64,000 nt of DNA from Terrisporobacter petrolearius (GCF_032598785.1 NZ_CP102984.1); one strand, 5' to 3'. Numbered from the stretch's first letter, positions 1-8,704 are shown. Notes: generated by a model not told the origin, from the sequence alone. Numbers and translations: made by a program.

Positions 1-1
1 G

Positions 2-1168
2 GATGCTTGGATACAAATATTAAATGAAAATAATAAAGAAGTATACAATTATGACAAGCCTGAAGAGATAAAAGATAAATATAATACTATAGAAGTAATA
101 AATGGATACAAGTATGCCGGTGGTCTAGGAGATCAGTCTCAAATATTAGTTGGATCTAAAAACATAAATAATACTACATATACATATATAATAGGATTTC
201 CTAGGAAAAACATTCAGAAATATATTTTTATAACAGAAACAGATACTATGATAAATTATATAAAATATGCAATGATAGTAGTGTTAGTAGTGGATTTTAT
301 AATGGCAATAGTTTTTGGATATATTTTTAGCAAATCACTTACCAAACCAGTAAATAACATTATTGGTGCAGTAGACGATTTGCATAAAAATAATTACGAA
401 GTTAACTACACTGAAAAAGGGTTGTATTCCAATGTTTTTAAAAAACTAAATAGTTTATCAGATAAGTTGAATGAAAATGAACTGGAAAGAAAGAAAATAG
501 ATAAAATGAAAGAAGATTGGATAGCTAATATTTCTCATGATATAAAAACACCTCTTTCATCAATAAAAGGATATGCAGAGTTTTTAGAAGAAGATTATAA
601 TTTTTCCAATGAAGATATAAAATCTTATGCTGGCATTATAAACAATAAAGCAGAATATATAAAAGAGCTTGTAGATGATTTAAACTTAAATATAAAGCTA
701 AAAAATAGTAAATCAATATTAAAAAAAGAAAATGTAAATATAGTGAGTTTAGTCAAAAACTTAGTTATAGATATATTAAATGACTCAAAATATAGTGAAA
801 GATATATTGAGTTTGAAAGTAAAGATGAAACAATAATTATGAATCTAGATAAATTACTTATGCAAAGAGTAATAAATAACTTATTATACAATGCTTTAGT
901 TCATAATGATGAAGATGTTAAGATTTTAGTTAAAATATTCAAAGAAGGTAAAACTCATATAGTGATAAGCGATAATGGTAAGGGAATAAGTGAAAAAGAT
1001 TTAGAACATGTTTTTGACAGATATTATAGAGGAACTAATACGGGAGAAAATCACAAGGGATCAGGTTTAGGAATGGCAATTGCCAAGGAAGTAATAAATG
1101 CACATGATGGTGAGATTGCAATTAATAGTAGATTAGAAAAGGGAACAGATATAGAGATTATAATATAA
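2..1168 (+). CDS. Sensor histidine kinase, 5' truncated by window edge
   Basis: The frame is open from base 2, so the ATG at 248 is only an internal methionine; the visible part is 388 residues. About 80 extracytoplasmic residues are followed by a membrane segment (residues 7-26 counted from base 248), a HAMP-like stretch, a HisKA domain with the H-box ISHDIKTPL (His 97 on the same count) and a HATPase domain with N-box (RVINNLLYNALVHN), G1 (DNGKGIS) and G2 (GSGLGMAI) motifs. It should autophosphorylate on the His and pass phosphate to a response regulator, presumably encoded upstream outside the window. The ligand is unknown. A perfect terminator follows the stop, so it ends its operon. Confidence 0.9.
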   Translation, partial: DAWIQILNENNKEVYNYDKPEEIKDKYNTIEVINGYKYAGGLGDQSQILVGSKNINNTTYTYIIGFPRKNIQKYIFITETDTMINYIKYAMIVVLVVDFIMAIVFGYIFSKSLTKPVNNIIGAVDDLHKNNYEVNYTEKGLYSNVFKKLNSLSDKLNENELERKKIDKMKEDWIANISHDIKTPLSSIKGYAEFLEEDYNFSNEDIKSYAGIINNKAEYIKELVDDLNLNIKLKNSKSILKKENVNIVSLVKNLVIDILNDSKYSERYIEFESKDETIIMNLDKLLMQRVINNLLYNALVHNDEDVKILVKIFKEGKTHIVISDNGKGISEKDLEHVFDRYYRGTNTGENHKGSGLGMAIAKEVINAHDGEIAINSRLEKGTDIEIII

Positions 1169-1191
1169 TATATTTGATTATTAATAATAGT

Positions 1192-1230
1192 AAAAAGAAC
1201 TACTAAACTATAAGTTTAGTAGTTCTTTTT
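1192..1230 (+). terminator. Rho-independent terminator of the kinase operon
   Basis: A perfect 18-bp stem (1192-1209 with 1213-1230) with a 3-nt loop ends in a T-run. It lies 23 nt after the kinase stop codon. Its A-run/T-run symmetry could also stop antisense transcription. Confidence 0.9.
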
Positions 1231-1315
1231 ATATACTAAGGATTTATAACTAATCTAAATTGCCAATTATTGATGATATTACATTCCTAATAAATAATTA
1301 AACCATCAATAGAGC

Positions 1316-1357
1316 AAAATAGATCTAAATCAAAATTTGATGATTTAGATCTATTTT
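1316..1357. repeat. 17-bp inverted repeat before the helveticin-like gene
   Basis: AAAATAGATCTAAATCA (1316-1332) is perfectly complementary to 1341-1357, with an 8-nt loop. It sits 24 nt upstream of the next start codon, between a terminator and that gene. It could be a second terminator, an attenuator hairpin or an operator; the sequence alone does not decide. Confidence 0.6.
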
Positions 1358-1381
1358 AAAATAGGCATCTAGAGGTGAATT

Positions 1382-2407
1382 ATGAGAAAATCAAAAAATA
1401 ATATTTATACTACAATAATAGTTATTGTAGGGTTTTTTATATATTTGATAATGCTTACTAATAACATATATTCTCATACAGTTAATGATAAAACTGTAGA
1501 TAAAGTAGTTGAAATATCAGGATTAGTTAGCAAAAATGCTTTGCAAAACTTTGATTTTGGAAATAAAAATGAGGTATTTGTAACTCAAAGAGAAAGACAA
1601 CATACATATCTTTCTAGATGTATAATATCTGGAAAGAAAGCATATGTGAAGGATTATATAATCTTAGAAAACTACGGACATGGCGAGTCCATTGAAGTAA
1701 TAACACATAAAAATAAAACTTATATATGGATAGGAAATACAGTAAATAAAAGACAAAATTCAAATGGGAAAATTTATTACTGGTCCAAGGATATATCAAG
1801 AATAGAATACATAGTAGATTCTAGTTGCCCAACAGGGGCAAGGGTTGGTGAAATGAAAACTATAACAAATATAGAAAATATTTCAACAAAACCAAAAGGA
1901 AAGGCATTTAGAAGTGCAGTAGCAATCTCAGACAAGAGTAATCGAATTTGTTTTAGAACGCAGATAGATGATTTAAATAAAACTACTTATTATGGTGTAT
2001 ATAAACTTGATGAAATTAATCATAGATTAAATTCAAAATCAATTGATAAAATGGATATAAATAATTTTAAATCATCTCAAGTAACTTATTTTATAGATTT
2101 GCAATGTCCTAATGGATCTTTTCAAGGATTTGATATTACAGAATCAAACTCACATTATATATATATTTATGGCGGTGCTGAAGGAGAAACACCTACCATT
2201 TATAAATACTCATATACTAATAATGGAGATTATAACCATGAAAAAACTATAAAAATAAAAGATGATTATGTTGGAAAACCTGAAGCAGAGGGAATAAAGG
2301 TTAGAAGTAATCCTAATAGGAATGAAAATAAAATATATATAAGCTTTAAACCGTCAAAAGATTATAATAAAAAGCTTAAGCCTTTCGTAATATATTTATG
2401 TGAATAA
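1382..2407 (+). CDS. Helveticin J-like membrane-anchored beta-propeller protein
   Basis: The 341-residue protein has one N-terminal hydrophobic segment (residues 9-26), probably an uncleaved signal anchor, followed by a repetitive beta-rich exterior. Phrases such as LQNFDF...VFVTQ, TYLSRC and ENYGHGESIEV resemble the helveticin J family, i.e. class III bacteriocins and related surface proteins. The assignment rests on remembered motif similarity, so it is moderate. Family members can be bacteriolysins or non-lytic surface proteins, and no catalytic motif is evident here. The ribosome site GAGGTG precedes the ATG. It is monocistronic, flanked by an inverted repeat on the left and a convergent gene on the right. 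It might instead be an unrelated propeller. Confidence 0.55.
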   Translation: MRKSKNNIYTTIIVIVGFFIYLIMLTNNIYSHTVNDKTVDKVVEISGLVSKNALQNFDFGNKNEVFVTQRERQHTYLSRCIISGKKAYVKDYIILENYGHGESIEVITHKNKTYIWIGNTVNKRQNSNGKIYYWSKDISRIEYIVDSSCPTGARVGEMKTITNIENISTKPKGKAFRSAVAISDKSNRICFRTQIDDLNKTTYYGVYKLDEINHRLNSKSIDKMDINNFKSSQVTYFIDLQCPNGSFQGFDITESNSHYIYIYGGAEGETPTIYKYSYTNNGDYNHEKTIKIKDDYVGKPEAEGIKVRSNPNRNENKIYISFKPSKDYNKKLKPFVIYLCE

Positions 2408-2574
2408 CATTATATGAGGATGGAAAACTAGGTCTTAGTGGTAATAATAATGCAAACATATTAGTTAATAAATTTGATTTATGCACATAAATACATAATT
2501 TTACCATTGGTATTGGGGATAAATAAACAATAAAAAAATATGACTTGTGGATAACGTTATCCTAAATAGGTATG

Positions 2575-2614
2575 CAAAAAAATAAGCACTAAGTTTATAT
2601 ACTTAGTGCTTATT
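2575..2614 (-). terminator. Terminator of the 169-aa secreted protein gene
   Basis: A perfect 14-bp stem, AATAAGCACTAAGT (2581-2594) with 2601-2614, has a 6-nt loop. Read on the minus strand it is followed by a T7 run. The stem overlaps the last codons of the gene ending at 2610. Confidence 0.8.
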
Positions 2615-3119
2615 CTTCGTTTAGTTGATCTTCAATCCATAATAACATAGAATCACCAAAAGACTTATTTGTATAATAATATTGTAAAGCTTTACTTTCA
2701 GAAGAAGAATCAGTAGCTTCTATAACTGATAACAAATATGAAAGCGACATACTATAAAAATTCAATGAATTTAAAAGTGCTGCTGATATAGGAGTTTGTT
2801 CTATATCTCCACTTTCTGTTTTATGATAATCTAATAACTCTAGTCTTAATTCTTCAATTTGAGATTTTATAAAAGAAGCATCTTTTATAAGGGGAGTTTT
2901 ATCCTCGTTACTGGTTATTTTGTCCAATATGTTTGCAGCAAGTATATCTAATTGGTTAGAAATACTTTGTAGTTGAGATAAATATCCTTTTTCTTTATTA
3001 ACTGGTGGTTGATTACTAGATTCAAGTATAAAATTTTGACCATAAACTTTATTAAGGTTAAAACCCATACTTGTAAAAGTTATAGAAAAAATAAGCAGGC
3101 ATATAATTGCTTTTCTCAT
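2610..3119 (-). CDS. Secreted hypothetical protein, 169 aa
   Basis: The start is placed at 3119 (MRKAIICLL...) because GGAGG lies 7 nt upstream on the minus strand; an upstream in-frame start at 3185 has no such site. Residues 1-27 form a typical signal peptide (positive end, hydrophobic core, small residues near VYG). The mature part is polar and mostly helical, with no cysteines and no domain I recognise. Its small size and secretion suggest a cell-envelope or extracellular role, but no function can be assigned. It is transcribed alone and ends at an overlapping terminator. Confidence 0.75.
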   Translation of the reverse strand: MRKAIICLLIFSITFTSMGFNLNKVYGQNFILESSNQPPVNKEKGYLSQLQSISNQLDILAANILDKITSNEDKTPLIKDASFIKSQIEELRLELLDYHKTESGDIEQTPISAALLNSLNFYSMSLSYLLSVIEATDSSSESKALQYYYTNKSFGDSMLLWIEDQLNEE

Positions 3120-3197
3120 TGTTAATCCTCCATAATAAAAAAGTTTATTATTAATATTATCCATAATAATAGACTTATTAACCATGTATAAATTTAC

Positions 3198-3540
3198 CTA
3201 TTTACATGTGAATTCCTTATTAACTATTTCAATCATTTTGCTTAAAGTTTTTTCAACAATAAGCTTACCTTTTTTAGTACTTGTTCTAACAATAGATAAA
3301 AGTCCAGACTTAGGCACTAAATCTTTTGGAATAGGATAGACTTAATATGTAGGAACTTCTTAAATTTTTTCGTGGATCAATCTATCCATATGAATAAAAT
3401 CAGGTCTAAATTTTAATAATAAGGAACTTCTTGTAATAGCAGCATGCTCAAGTGCCATCATGAAAACTCGACTTCATCAAATATTTTATCGATAGTATTT
3501 TGAGTTATTAAATCTCACCAGCTCATAATTTTTGTTTTAT
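3198..3540 (-). pseudogene. Decayed creatininase-family amidohydrolase, C-terminal part
   Basis: Read on the minus strand, pieces in different frames join into a creatininase-like sequence: NTIDKIFDEVEF, then MALEHAAITRSSLLLKFRPD, then VYPIPKDLVPKSGLLS up to a stop at 3200-3198. The EHAA...S..L...PD pattern is typical of the creatininase/creatinine amidohydrolase family. At least one frameshift near 3465 and in-frame stops (for example after HEKI) interrupt it, and no N-terminal half is visible. The remnant is therefore non-functional and explains a stretch that otherwise looks empty between the secreted protein and the DUF1540 gene. Confidence 0.7.
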
Positions 3541-3625
3541 GTGACAGGAGTATTACATTTGAATTAGAATTTTCTTTTGATCTTTTGGAAATAATATAAA
3601 GAAATATATATAAGGAGGTAAAAGA

Positions 3626-3931
3626 ATGCAGAGTGGAGATTTAAGCTGTAATGTAACAAATTGCGCACATAATTTTGGACATGAATGCAAGGCGGGTGCC
3701 ATTAATGTAGGCGGACGTAGTGCAGTAGAAAATTTAGATACTACTTGTACAACCTTTGTAGATAAAGCTAAAAGTAGCTTTGTGAATAGTATAGATGCTT
3801 TAAATACAGATGTATGTAATATAAAATGTGAGGCATATAACTGTGTACATAATGAAAATAAAGGTTGTCATGCAGATAATGTTCAAATAGATGTTCAAAA
3901 TGCATGTTGTAATACATTTGAATGTGAGTAA
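3626..3931 (+). CDS. DUF1540 protein with two Cys-rich repeats
   Basis: This 101-residue protein holds two copies of the DUF1540 motif, C.V..C.HN....C.A..I.V and C.I.C.AY.C.HN....C.A..VQI, each closing with further cysteines (about 13 Cys in all). Such proteins are widespread in sporulating and other Clostridia and are presumed to bind metal, but no biochemical role is established. AAGGAGGT sits 8 nt before the ATG, implying good translation. It has its own terminator and no operon partner. Confidence 0.85.
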   Translation: MQSGDLSCNVTNCAHNFGHECKAGAINVGGRSAVENLDTTCTTFVDKAKSSFVNSIDALNTDVCNIKCEAYNCVHNENKGCHADNVQIDVQNACCNTFECE

Positions 3932-3935
3932 CAAA

Positions 3936-3983
3936 ATAAAAGTATTATCAATTCTATTATTGATAATACTTTTATCTTTTTTA
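3936..3983. terminator. Terminator after the DUF1540 gene
   Basis: A perfect 17-bp stem (3936-3952 with 3959-3975) with a 6-nt loop is followed by CTTTTTTTAT. The gene at 4032 converges on it, so it may act in both directions. Confidence 0.85.
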
Positions 3984-4031
3984 TATAAGTTTATAATATA
4001 TTTAATATTTACTAAAATGGTAAACAATCAA

Positions 4032-4712
4032 CTATTTTAAAATAGTAAAAGTTTTATCATTTAACTCAATTAAGCCATCATTTTTCATATTAGACAACTC
4101 TCTCATTAGTGAAGATCTATTTACACCCAAATAATCAGCAAATTTGGATTTGCTAAATGGAATTTGAACTTTGCTAGAATGACATTTTTCTGATTCATTA
4201 ATTAAATATGTCATTATTTTTTCACGAATACTTTTCTTTGATAAGACTTCAAGTTTATTTATAAATAATAGATTATTTTTAACAATTTGGTTGAGTAAAT
4301 TTTCTCTAAACAAAACTCTACACTCACAAGTATTTTCACAATTATTAGTGCTATATTTCTTATGAAAAGGAAGACATAGAATTTTACATTTTGTAGAGCA
4401 TTTATAAGTATATGGACTTGTGGAAGGTGTGTCTAGGACCATTTGTTCACCGAAAGAATTCCCTGAATAGAAATCTAGCATATATGTATTATTTCCAAAG
4501 ATATCCACTTTTTCTATGGAAACACTTCCTGACATTATTATGCATAGAAAATTTATTTCATCTCCTTGAAAATAAATAACCTCATTTTTTTCATACCACT
4601 TATAATATGCGCCACAACAGCTTAAAAGATGTTCTAACTGATCTAATGGAAATTTTGAAAATATATTAAATTTAGTCAGCAAATTTATATCTCTACATAC
4701 ATCAATCATCAT
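4032..4712 (-). CDS. Crp/Fnr-family transcription regulator, cysteine-rich
   Basis: The N-terminal half is a cyclic-nucleotide-type beta-barrel (EVIYFQGDEINFLCIIMSGS ... GNSFGEQMVL). The C-terminal half is a Crp-type winged helix with recognition segment KFADYLGVNRSSLMREL. The start at 4712 (MMIDV) has AGGTGG 5 nt upstream; a GTG 9 nt earlier is an alternative. The barrel and hinge carry an unusual cluster of cysteines (YKCSTKCKILC and NCENTCECR, plus CC near residue 37). This could hold an Fe-S cluster, bind metal or be redox active, which is inference. It is divergent from the methyltransferase/FmdE/ABC operon, a likely target. Confidence 0.85.
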   Translation of the reverse strand: MMIDVCRDINLLTKFNIFSKFPLDQLEHLLSCCGAYYKWYEKNEVIYFQGDEINFLCIIMSGSVSIEKVDIFGNNTYMLDFYSGNSFGEQMVLDTPSTSPYTYKCSTKCKILCLPFHKKYSTNNCENTCECRVLFRENLLNQIVKNNLLFINKLEVLSKKSIREKIMTYLINESEKCHSSKVQIPFSKSKFADYLGVNRSSLMRELSNMKNDGLIELNDKTFTILK

Positions 4713-4905
4713 ATTCACCACCTATTCGATTAAATGTCTTACTAATTTAAATCTTATATTAATTTTCATTAAAAAACATCAATTTTTTGGGAAAATGATA
4801 AAAGTGTTACATTTGCAACATATAAACTTAAATAGTTAAATTATTATTAATATTGAATGATGTTATTTAAAAAAGATAATGTAAAAATTTAATGATGAGA
4901 TAATC

Positions 4906-4965
4906 TTTAGCCTGAAGGCTAAAAGAACTGTTATGAAGACGCTAATTTAATGGCGTCTTTTTTTA
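4906..4965 (+). promoter_or_regulatory. Leader hairpin plus intrinsic terminator with no upstream gene
   Basis: A 7-bp hairpin (TTTAGCC 4906-4912 / GGCTAAA 4917-4923) is followed by AAGACGC (4936-4942) / GCGTCTT (4953-4959) and a T7 run. The upstream gene points the other way, so this plus-strand terminator must end an RNA starting in the 4722-4900 gap. That suggests a short regulatory RNA or a riboswitch-type leader of the following operon. I could not match it to a known riboswitch class. Confidence 0.5.
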
Positions 4966-5062
4966 TATGTAAGGAAATTATAGTTGAATTTACGCTGTAA
5001 TAAGCTCTGGAATTAAGCTATATCAACTTATTTAAAAAGTGTAAAAAATGTATTTTTGAGCA

Positions 5063-5121
5063 AGGTCGTTGCCTAAAATTTCATAGCGCTCACGCAGTGA
5101 CCTAAGCGAAGCGAATTTTTT
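5063..5121 (+). promoter_or_regulatory. GC-rich hairpin leader with T-run before the methyltransferase gene
   Basis: In very AT-rich surroundings, CGC-TCAC-GCA-GTGA-CCTAA-GCG (5087-5108) folds into a hairpin, followed after a few bases by T6 (5116-5121). AGGTC at 5063-5067 can pair instead with GACCT at 5099-5103, which would break that hairpin. The arrangement looks like an attenuator with alternative pairings 19 nt before the start codon. Structure and function are inferred. Confidence 0.4.
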
Positions 5122-5139
5122 ATTATATGGAGGGGCTAA

Positions 5140-5952
5140 ATGGAATTAAATAATATTCGTAATAAATGGAAAAATAGAGGTTTCAATAAAAAGGCAAGTG
5201 TGGATTTGTGGGATTGTATGGCACAAAGTTTTAATAAGTTTACAGTACCTACAGTAGAAGATAGCCAATTTTTAAAATTAATATTAAACAATAATATGAT
5301 AAATTCTGATTTTCAAGTTTTAGATGTGGGTTGTGGTAGTGGAAAGTATTCCATGGCTTTATCTAATTTGTGTGAAAATATTATAGGAATTGATTTATCA
5401 CCAAAGATGATTGAAAACGCAAATAATAATAAAGAAATATACAAAGCAAACAATGTGAAGTTTTACTGTCAAGACTGGAGTAACATTGATTTATCAAAGC
5501 ATGGATTTAAAAATAAGTTTGATTTAGTTTTTGCTCATATGACACCAGCTATAAATAGTGCAGAAACTTTTGAAAAGCTATCAAAGGCTAGTAAAAAATA
5601 TTGTGTATTGTGCAAGCCTACAAGAAGAAATGATCCAGTGTCTGAAAAAGTAAAAGAACTTGTAGGTATAAGTAAAAACAAAGAAAGCTGTGATATGGAC
5701 ATTGCCTATGCATTTGAAATGTTATGGCTACAAGGATATGAGCCAAAGGTGGAATATGAAAGACAAGTATGGCATATGAAAAAAACACTTGAAGAAGCTT
5801 TTGGATTATATATAAACAGAGTTAAATCATACAAGGACATCACTTTAGAGGAAGAAAAAATTATAAAAAAATATTTAGAGTCAATATGTAAAGATGGACT
5901 GGTTGTTGAAAAAGTAAAGACAACTATAGCAACTATATATTGGCAAGTATAG
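5140..5952 (+). CDS. Class I SAM-dependent methyltransferase
   Basis: The 270-residue protein has Rossmann-fold methyltransferase motifs: motif I VLDVGCGSGKYSMAL (residues 65-79), the acidic IIGIDLSPKMIENA that binds the ribose of SAM, and motif IV FDLVFAHMTP. The substrate cannot be read from sequence. GGAGGGG precedes the ATG by 6 nt. It heads an operon with an FmdE-like protein (11-nt gap) and a FecBCD-type importer, so it may modify the imported metallophore or cofactor, or a metal-bound intermediate. That link is inferred from context. Confidence 0.85.
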   Translation: MELNNIRNKWKNRGFNKKASVDLWDCMAQSFNKFTVPTVEDSQFLKLILNNNMINSDFQVLDVGCGSGKYSMALSNLCENIIGIDLSPKMIENANNNKEIYKANNVKFYCQDWSNIDLSKHGFKNKFDLVFAHMTPAINSAETFEKLSKASKKYCVLCKPTRRNDPVSEKVKELVGISKNKESCDMDIAYAFEMLWLQGYEPKVEYERQVWHMKKTLEEAFGLYINRVKSYKDITLEEEKIIKKYLESICKDGLVVEKVKTTIATIYWQV

Positions 5953-5963
5953 GAGGATATAAG

Positions 5964-6488
5964 ATGAAGAAAGAATTATGGGAAAAAGCAGTAGGTTTTC
6001 ATGGACATGAGTGTCCAGGTCTTGCAATAGGAGTAAGAGCGTGTGATGCAGCAATGGAAAAAATGGGTATTGGATGTGCGCAAGATGAGGAAATAGTTTG
6101 TATTACAGAAAATGATGCTTGTGGTGTAGACGCAATTCAATCTTTATTAGGGTGTTCCATAGGTAAAGGAAACTTGATTTATAGAGGAACAGGAAAACAA
6201 GCATTTTCATTTTTTAATAGAAAAAATGGTGAAAAATTACGTCTTTATTTTAAAGGAGTAAGTCATACAGATGACAGACAAGAAAAGCAAAAATTTATTT
6301 TAGAGGGACCTATAGATGAAGTATTTGATTTTTCTGTACCCAAATTTGATTTACCAGAACAAGCACGTATTTTTACTAGTGTAGAATGTGAATGCTGTAA
6401 AGAAAAAGCACCAGAGCATAAAATGCATTTACAAGGTGGTAAAACAGTGTGTGAAGATTGCTTTAATTCATATAACAGAGGATGGTAA
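5964..6488 (+). CDS. FmdE-family protein with C-terminal zinc finger
   Basis: The start at 5964 (MKKELWEKAV) follows AGGAGG; an in-frame upstream codon at 5940 lies inside the methyltransferase gene. The N-terminal domain carries the FmdE hallmark FHGHECPGLAIGVRA and the NDACGVDAIQ segment; its Cys and His residues are presumed metal ligands. The C-terminus has a treble-clef-like C4 finger (CECC ... VCEDC). FmdE was named from the molybdenum formylmethanofuran dehydrogenase operon, but bacterial homologues are usually found beside metal-chelate importers and their function is unproven. Here it lies between a methyltransferase and such an importer. Confidence 0.85.
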   Translation: MKKELWEKAVGFHGHECPGLAIGVRACDAAMEKMGIGCAQDEEIVCITENDACGVDAIQSLLGCSIGKGNLIYRGTGKQAFSFFNRKNGEKLRLYFKGVSHTDDRQEKQKFILEGPIDEVFDFSVPKFDLPEQARIFTSVECECCKEKAPEHKMHLQGGKTVCEDCFNSYNRGW

Positions 6489-6531
6489 AGGTTAAAATAT
6501 ACAAACAAAAGAGATAAATAGGGGGAGAAAA

Positions 6532-7629
6532 ATGAAAATTATTAAACGTATTTTACCTATGTTACTTATATTAATGTTGTCAATTACAGGATGCAGTCAG
6601 ACTTCCAATGAAAAAGAAAAAGATGAGGCTAAAACAAAAAAAGTAACAGATGTTTCAGGAAGAGAAGTTGAAATACCTAGTAAATCAGATTCTATCATAG
6701 CTTTAGGTGCGGGAGCCCTAAGAATGGTAAGTTATATGCAGGGAACTGATAAGGTAGTAGGGGTAGAAAATTTAGAAGGCGAAGTTAGTATAGCTAGACC
6801 ATATAGTTATGTTTATCCAGAACTTGCTAAATTACCTGTAGTAGGTGAAGGAGGAAGTAATGGTAGCACTGCCTATCAAGAAGAAATAATAAAAGCAAAA
6901 CCAGATGTTATTATAGCTGCTTATGATAAAGATATGGCACAAGATCTTACTGAAAAAACTGGAGTGCCTGTAGTTACAGTTTCTTATAACGGCATATTTG
7001 ATAAAAATATGGATAAATCATTGGAATTAATAGGTGAAGTTATTGGTAAACAAGATAGAGCTAAAGAATTAATTACATATATGGATGAATTAGAAAAAGA
7101 TTTAGATGATAGAACTAAGGATATAAAGGATAAAAATAAACCAACAGTATACACTGGTGCAGTAAGTTTTAGAGGAGAGCATGGATTTGAAGGAACTTAC
7201 GGAAAATATCCTCCTTTTGAGGCAATAAATGCAAAAAATGTAGTAGATGAAACTAAGAAAGAGGGTGCTTTATTGGTGGATTTAGAAAAAGTGTCTACAT
7301 GGGACCCAGATATAATATTTTTAAATCCTCAAAATATGAAATTAGTAAATAAAGATTATAAGAAAAATCCTGATTTTTATAATTCCTTAAGTGCTGTAAA
7401 AAATAAGAAAGTTTATTCTCAACCATCTTATAATTGGTATACAACTAATGTGGAAATTGCCATTGCAGATGCTTACTACGCAGGCTCTATAATATATCCA
7501 GAACAATTTAAAGATGTAAATGTTAAAGAAAAAGCTGATGAAATCTACCAAAAGTTCTTAGGTAAAAAGTTATATAGTGATTTTGAAAAAGAAGGATTAG
7601 GATTTAGGCCTATTACTATTGGAGAGTGA
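6532..7629 (+). CDS. ABC transporter substrate-binding lipoprotein, FecB/BtuF type
   Basis: A lipoprotein signal peptide ends at the lipobox LSITGC (Cys 21). A two-lobed periplasmic-binding-protein-2 fold follows: the N-lobe begins KKVTDVSGREVEIPSKSDSI and the C-lobe contains VSTWDPDIIFLNP. Family members bind ferric siderophores, haem, cobalamin or other metal chelates at the outer face. The specific ligand is not evident. GGGGG precedes the ATG, and the permease gene starts 4 nt after the stop. At 365 aa it is of usual length. Confidence 0.9.
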   Translation: MKIIKRILPMLLILMLSITGCSQTSNEKEKDEAKTKKVTDVSGREVEIPSKSDSIIALGAGALRMVSYMQGTDKVVGVENLEGEVSIARPYSYVYPELAKLPVVGEGGSNGSTAYQEEIIKAKPDVIIAAYDKDMAQDLTEKTGVPVVTVSYNGIFDKNMDKSLELIGEVIGKQDRAKELITYMDELEKDLDDRTKDIKDKNKPTVYTGAVSFRGEHGFEGTYGKYPPFEAINAKNVVDETKKEGALLVDLEKVSTWDPDIIFLNPQNMKLVNKDYKKNPDFYNSLSAVKNKKVYSQPSYNWYTTNVEIAIADAYYAGSIIYPEQFKDVNVKEKADEIYQKFLGKKLYSDFEKEGLGFRPITIGE

Positions 7630-7633
7630 TTAG

Positions 7634-8704
7634 ATGTTAGCAATTAAACAACATCGAGTATTAAATGACTATAATCAGTATGTTTATAAAAAAAGGTTAA
7701 TATTATTTATTATATTTTTACTTACTGCTGGGATGGGACTATATGCAATTAGTGTTGGTTCATCTAATTTGTCTGTAATTGAAGTAATTAAAACTCTTAT
7801 AGGACAAGGTAGCAAACAGAGCAATATGCTTTTATATAATATAAGATTACCACGAGTTGCTATGGCAATAGTATCAGGAATAGGATTGGCTATTACAGGA
7901 TGTGTCATGCAAAGTATTCTAAAAAATCCTTTAGCATCAGCGTCAACATTAGGAGTATCTCAAGGTGCAGCCTTTGGAGCAGCTTTGGCTATTGTATATT
8001 TTGGAGCAGGTTCTATACAAAGCAATACAGCAGATGCTGTAGCAATAAGTAATCCTTATATGACAAGCATATGTGCTTTTATAGGATCTATGGGAGCCAC
8101 AGTTGTTATTTTACTACTCTCTAGATTTAAAAAAGTAACACCTGAAACAATGGTACTTGCAGGAGTTGCCATAAGTTCATTATTTTCTGGAGCTACAGCT
8201 TTAATTCAGTATTTCGCAAATGATGTTCAAGTTGCAGCCATAGTATTTTGGACTTTTGGAGATTTAGGTAGGGCTTCCTGGAGAGAAATATTAATTGTAA
8301 CAGTAGTATCTGGGCTGGCACTTATATATTTTATGTACAATCGTTGGAACTATAATGCGTTAGAAAGTGGAGAACAAACAGCAAAAGGATTAGGAGTAAA
8401 TGTATCAACTATGAGAATTGTAGGTATGGTAATAAGTTCTTTAACAGCATCAGTTATTGTGTCTTTTGTCGGAATAATTAACTTTATAGGTTTAATAGCA
8501 CCTCATATAATGAGAAAATTTGTAGGAAACGACTATAGATATTTAATACCTGCATCAGCCATATTGGGAGCATTCTTATTGTTATTTAGTGATACTATAG
8601 CTAGGATGGTTATATCTCCAATTATTTTACCAATAGGAACTATAACATCATTTATGGGAGCTCCACTATTTTTATATATTTTATTTAAAGGAGTTGAAAA
8701 ATAA
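7634..8704 (+). CDS. FecCD/BtuC-type ABC permease
   Basis: The 356-residue, roughly ten-helix membrane protein has family landmarks: LYNIRLPRVAMAIVSGIGLA near the N-terminus, LKNPLASASTLGVSQGAAFG, and FIGLIAPHIMRKFVG near the coupling region. As the sole permease it presumably forms a homodimer with two copies of the ATPase encoded next. Its stop overlaps the ATPase start by one base (TAATG), so the two are translationally coupled. It serves uptake of a metal-chelate or tetrapyrrole-type ligand delivered by the upstream lipoprotein. Confidence 0.92.
   Translation: MLAIKQHRVLNDYNQYVYKKRLILFIIFLLTAGMGLYAISVGSSNLSVIEVIKTLIGQGSKQSNMLLYNIRLPRVAMAIVSGIGLAITGCVMQSILKNPLASASTLGVSQGAAFGAALAIVYFGAGSIQSNTADAVAISNPYMTSICAFIGSMGATVVILLLSRFKKVTPETMVLAGVAISSLFSGATALIQYFANDVQVAAIVFWTFGDLGRASWREILIVTVVSGLALIYFMYNRWNYNALESGEQTAKGLGVNVSTMRIVGMVISSLTASVIVSFVGIINFIGLIAPHIMRKFVGNDYRYLIPASAILGAFLLLFSDTIARMVISPIILPIGTITSFMGAPLFLYILFKGVEK

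Noticed and set aside
4900..5121. Known riboswitch (cobalamin, molybdenum cofactor, fluoride, preQ1)
   Set aside because: None of the conserved boxes I know for these classes is visible, so only an unclassified leader is claimed.
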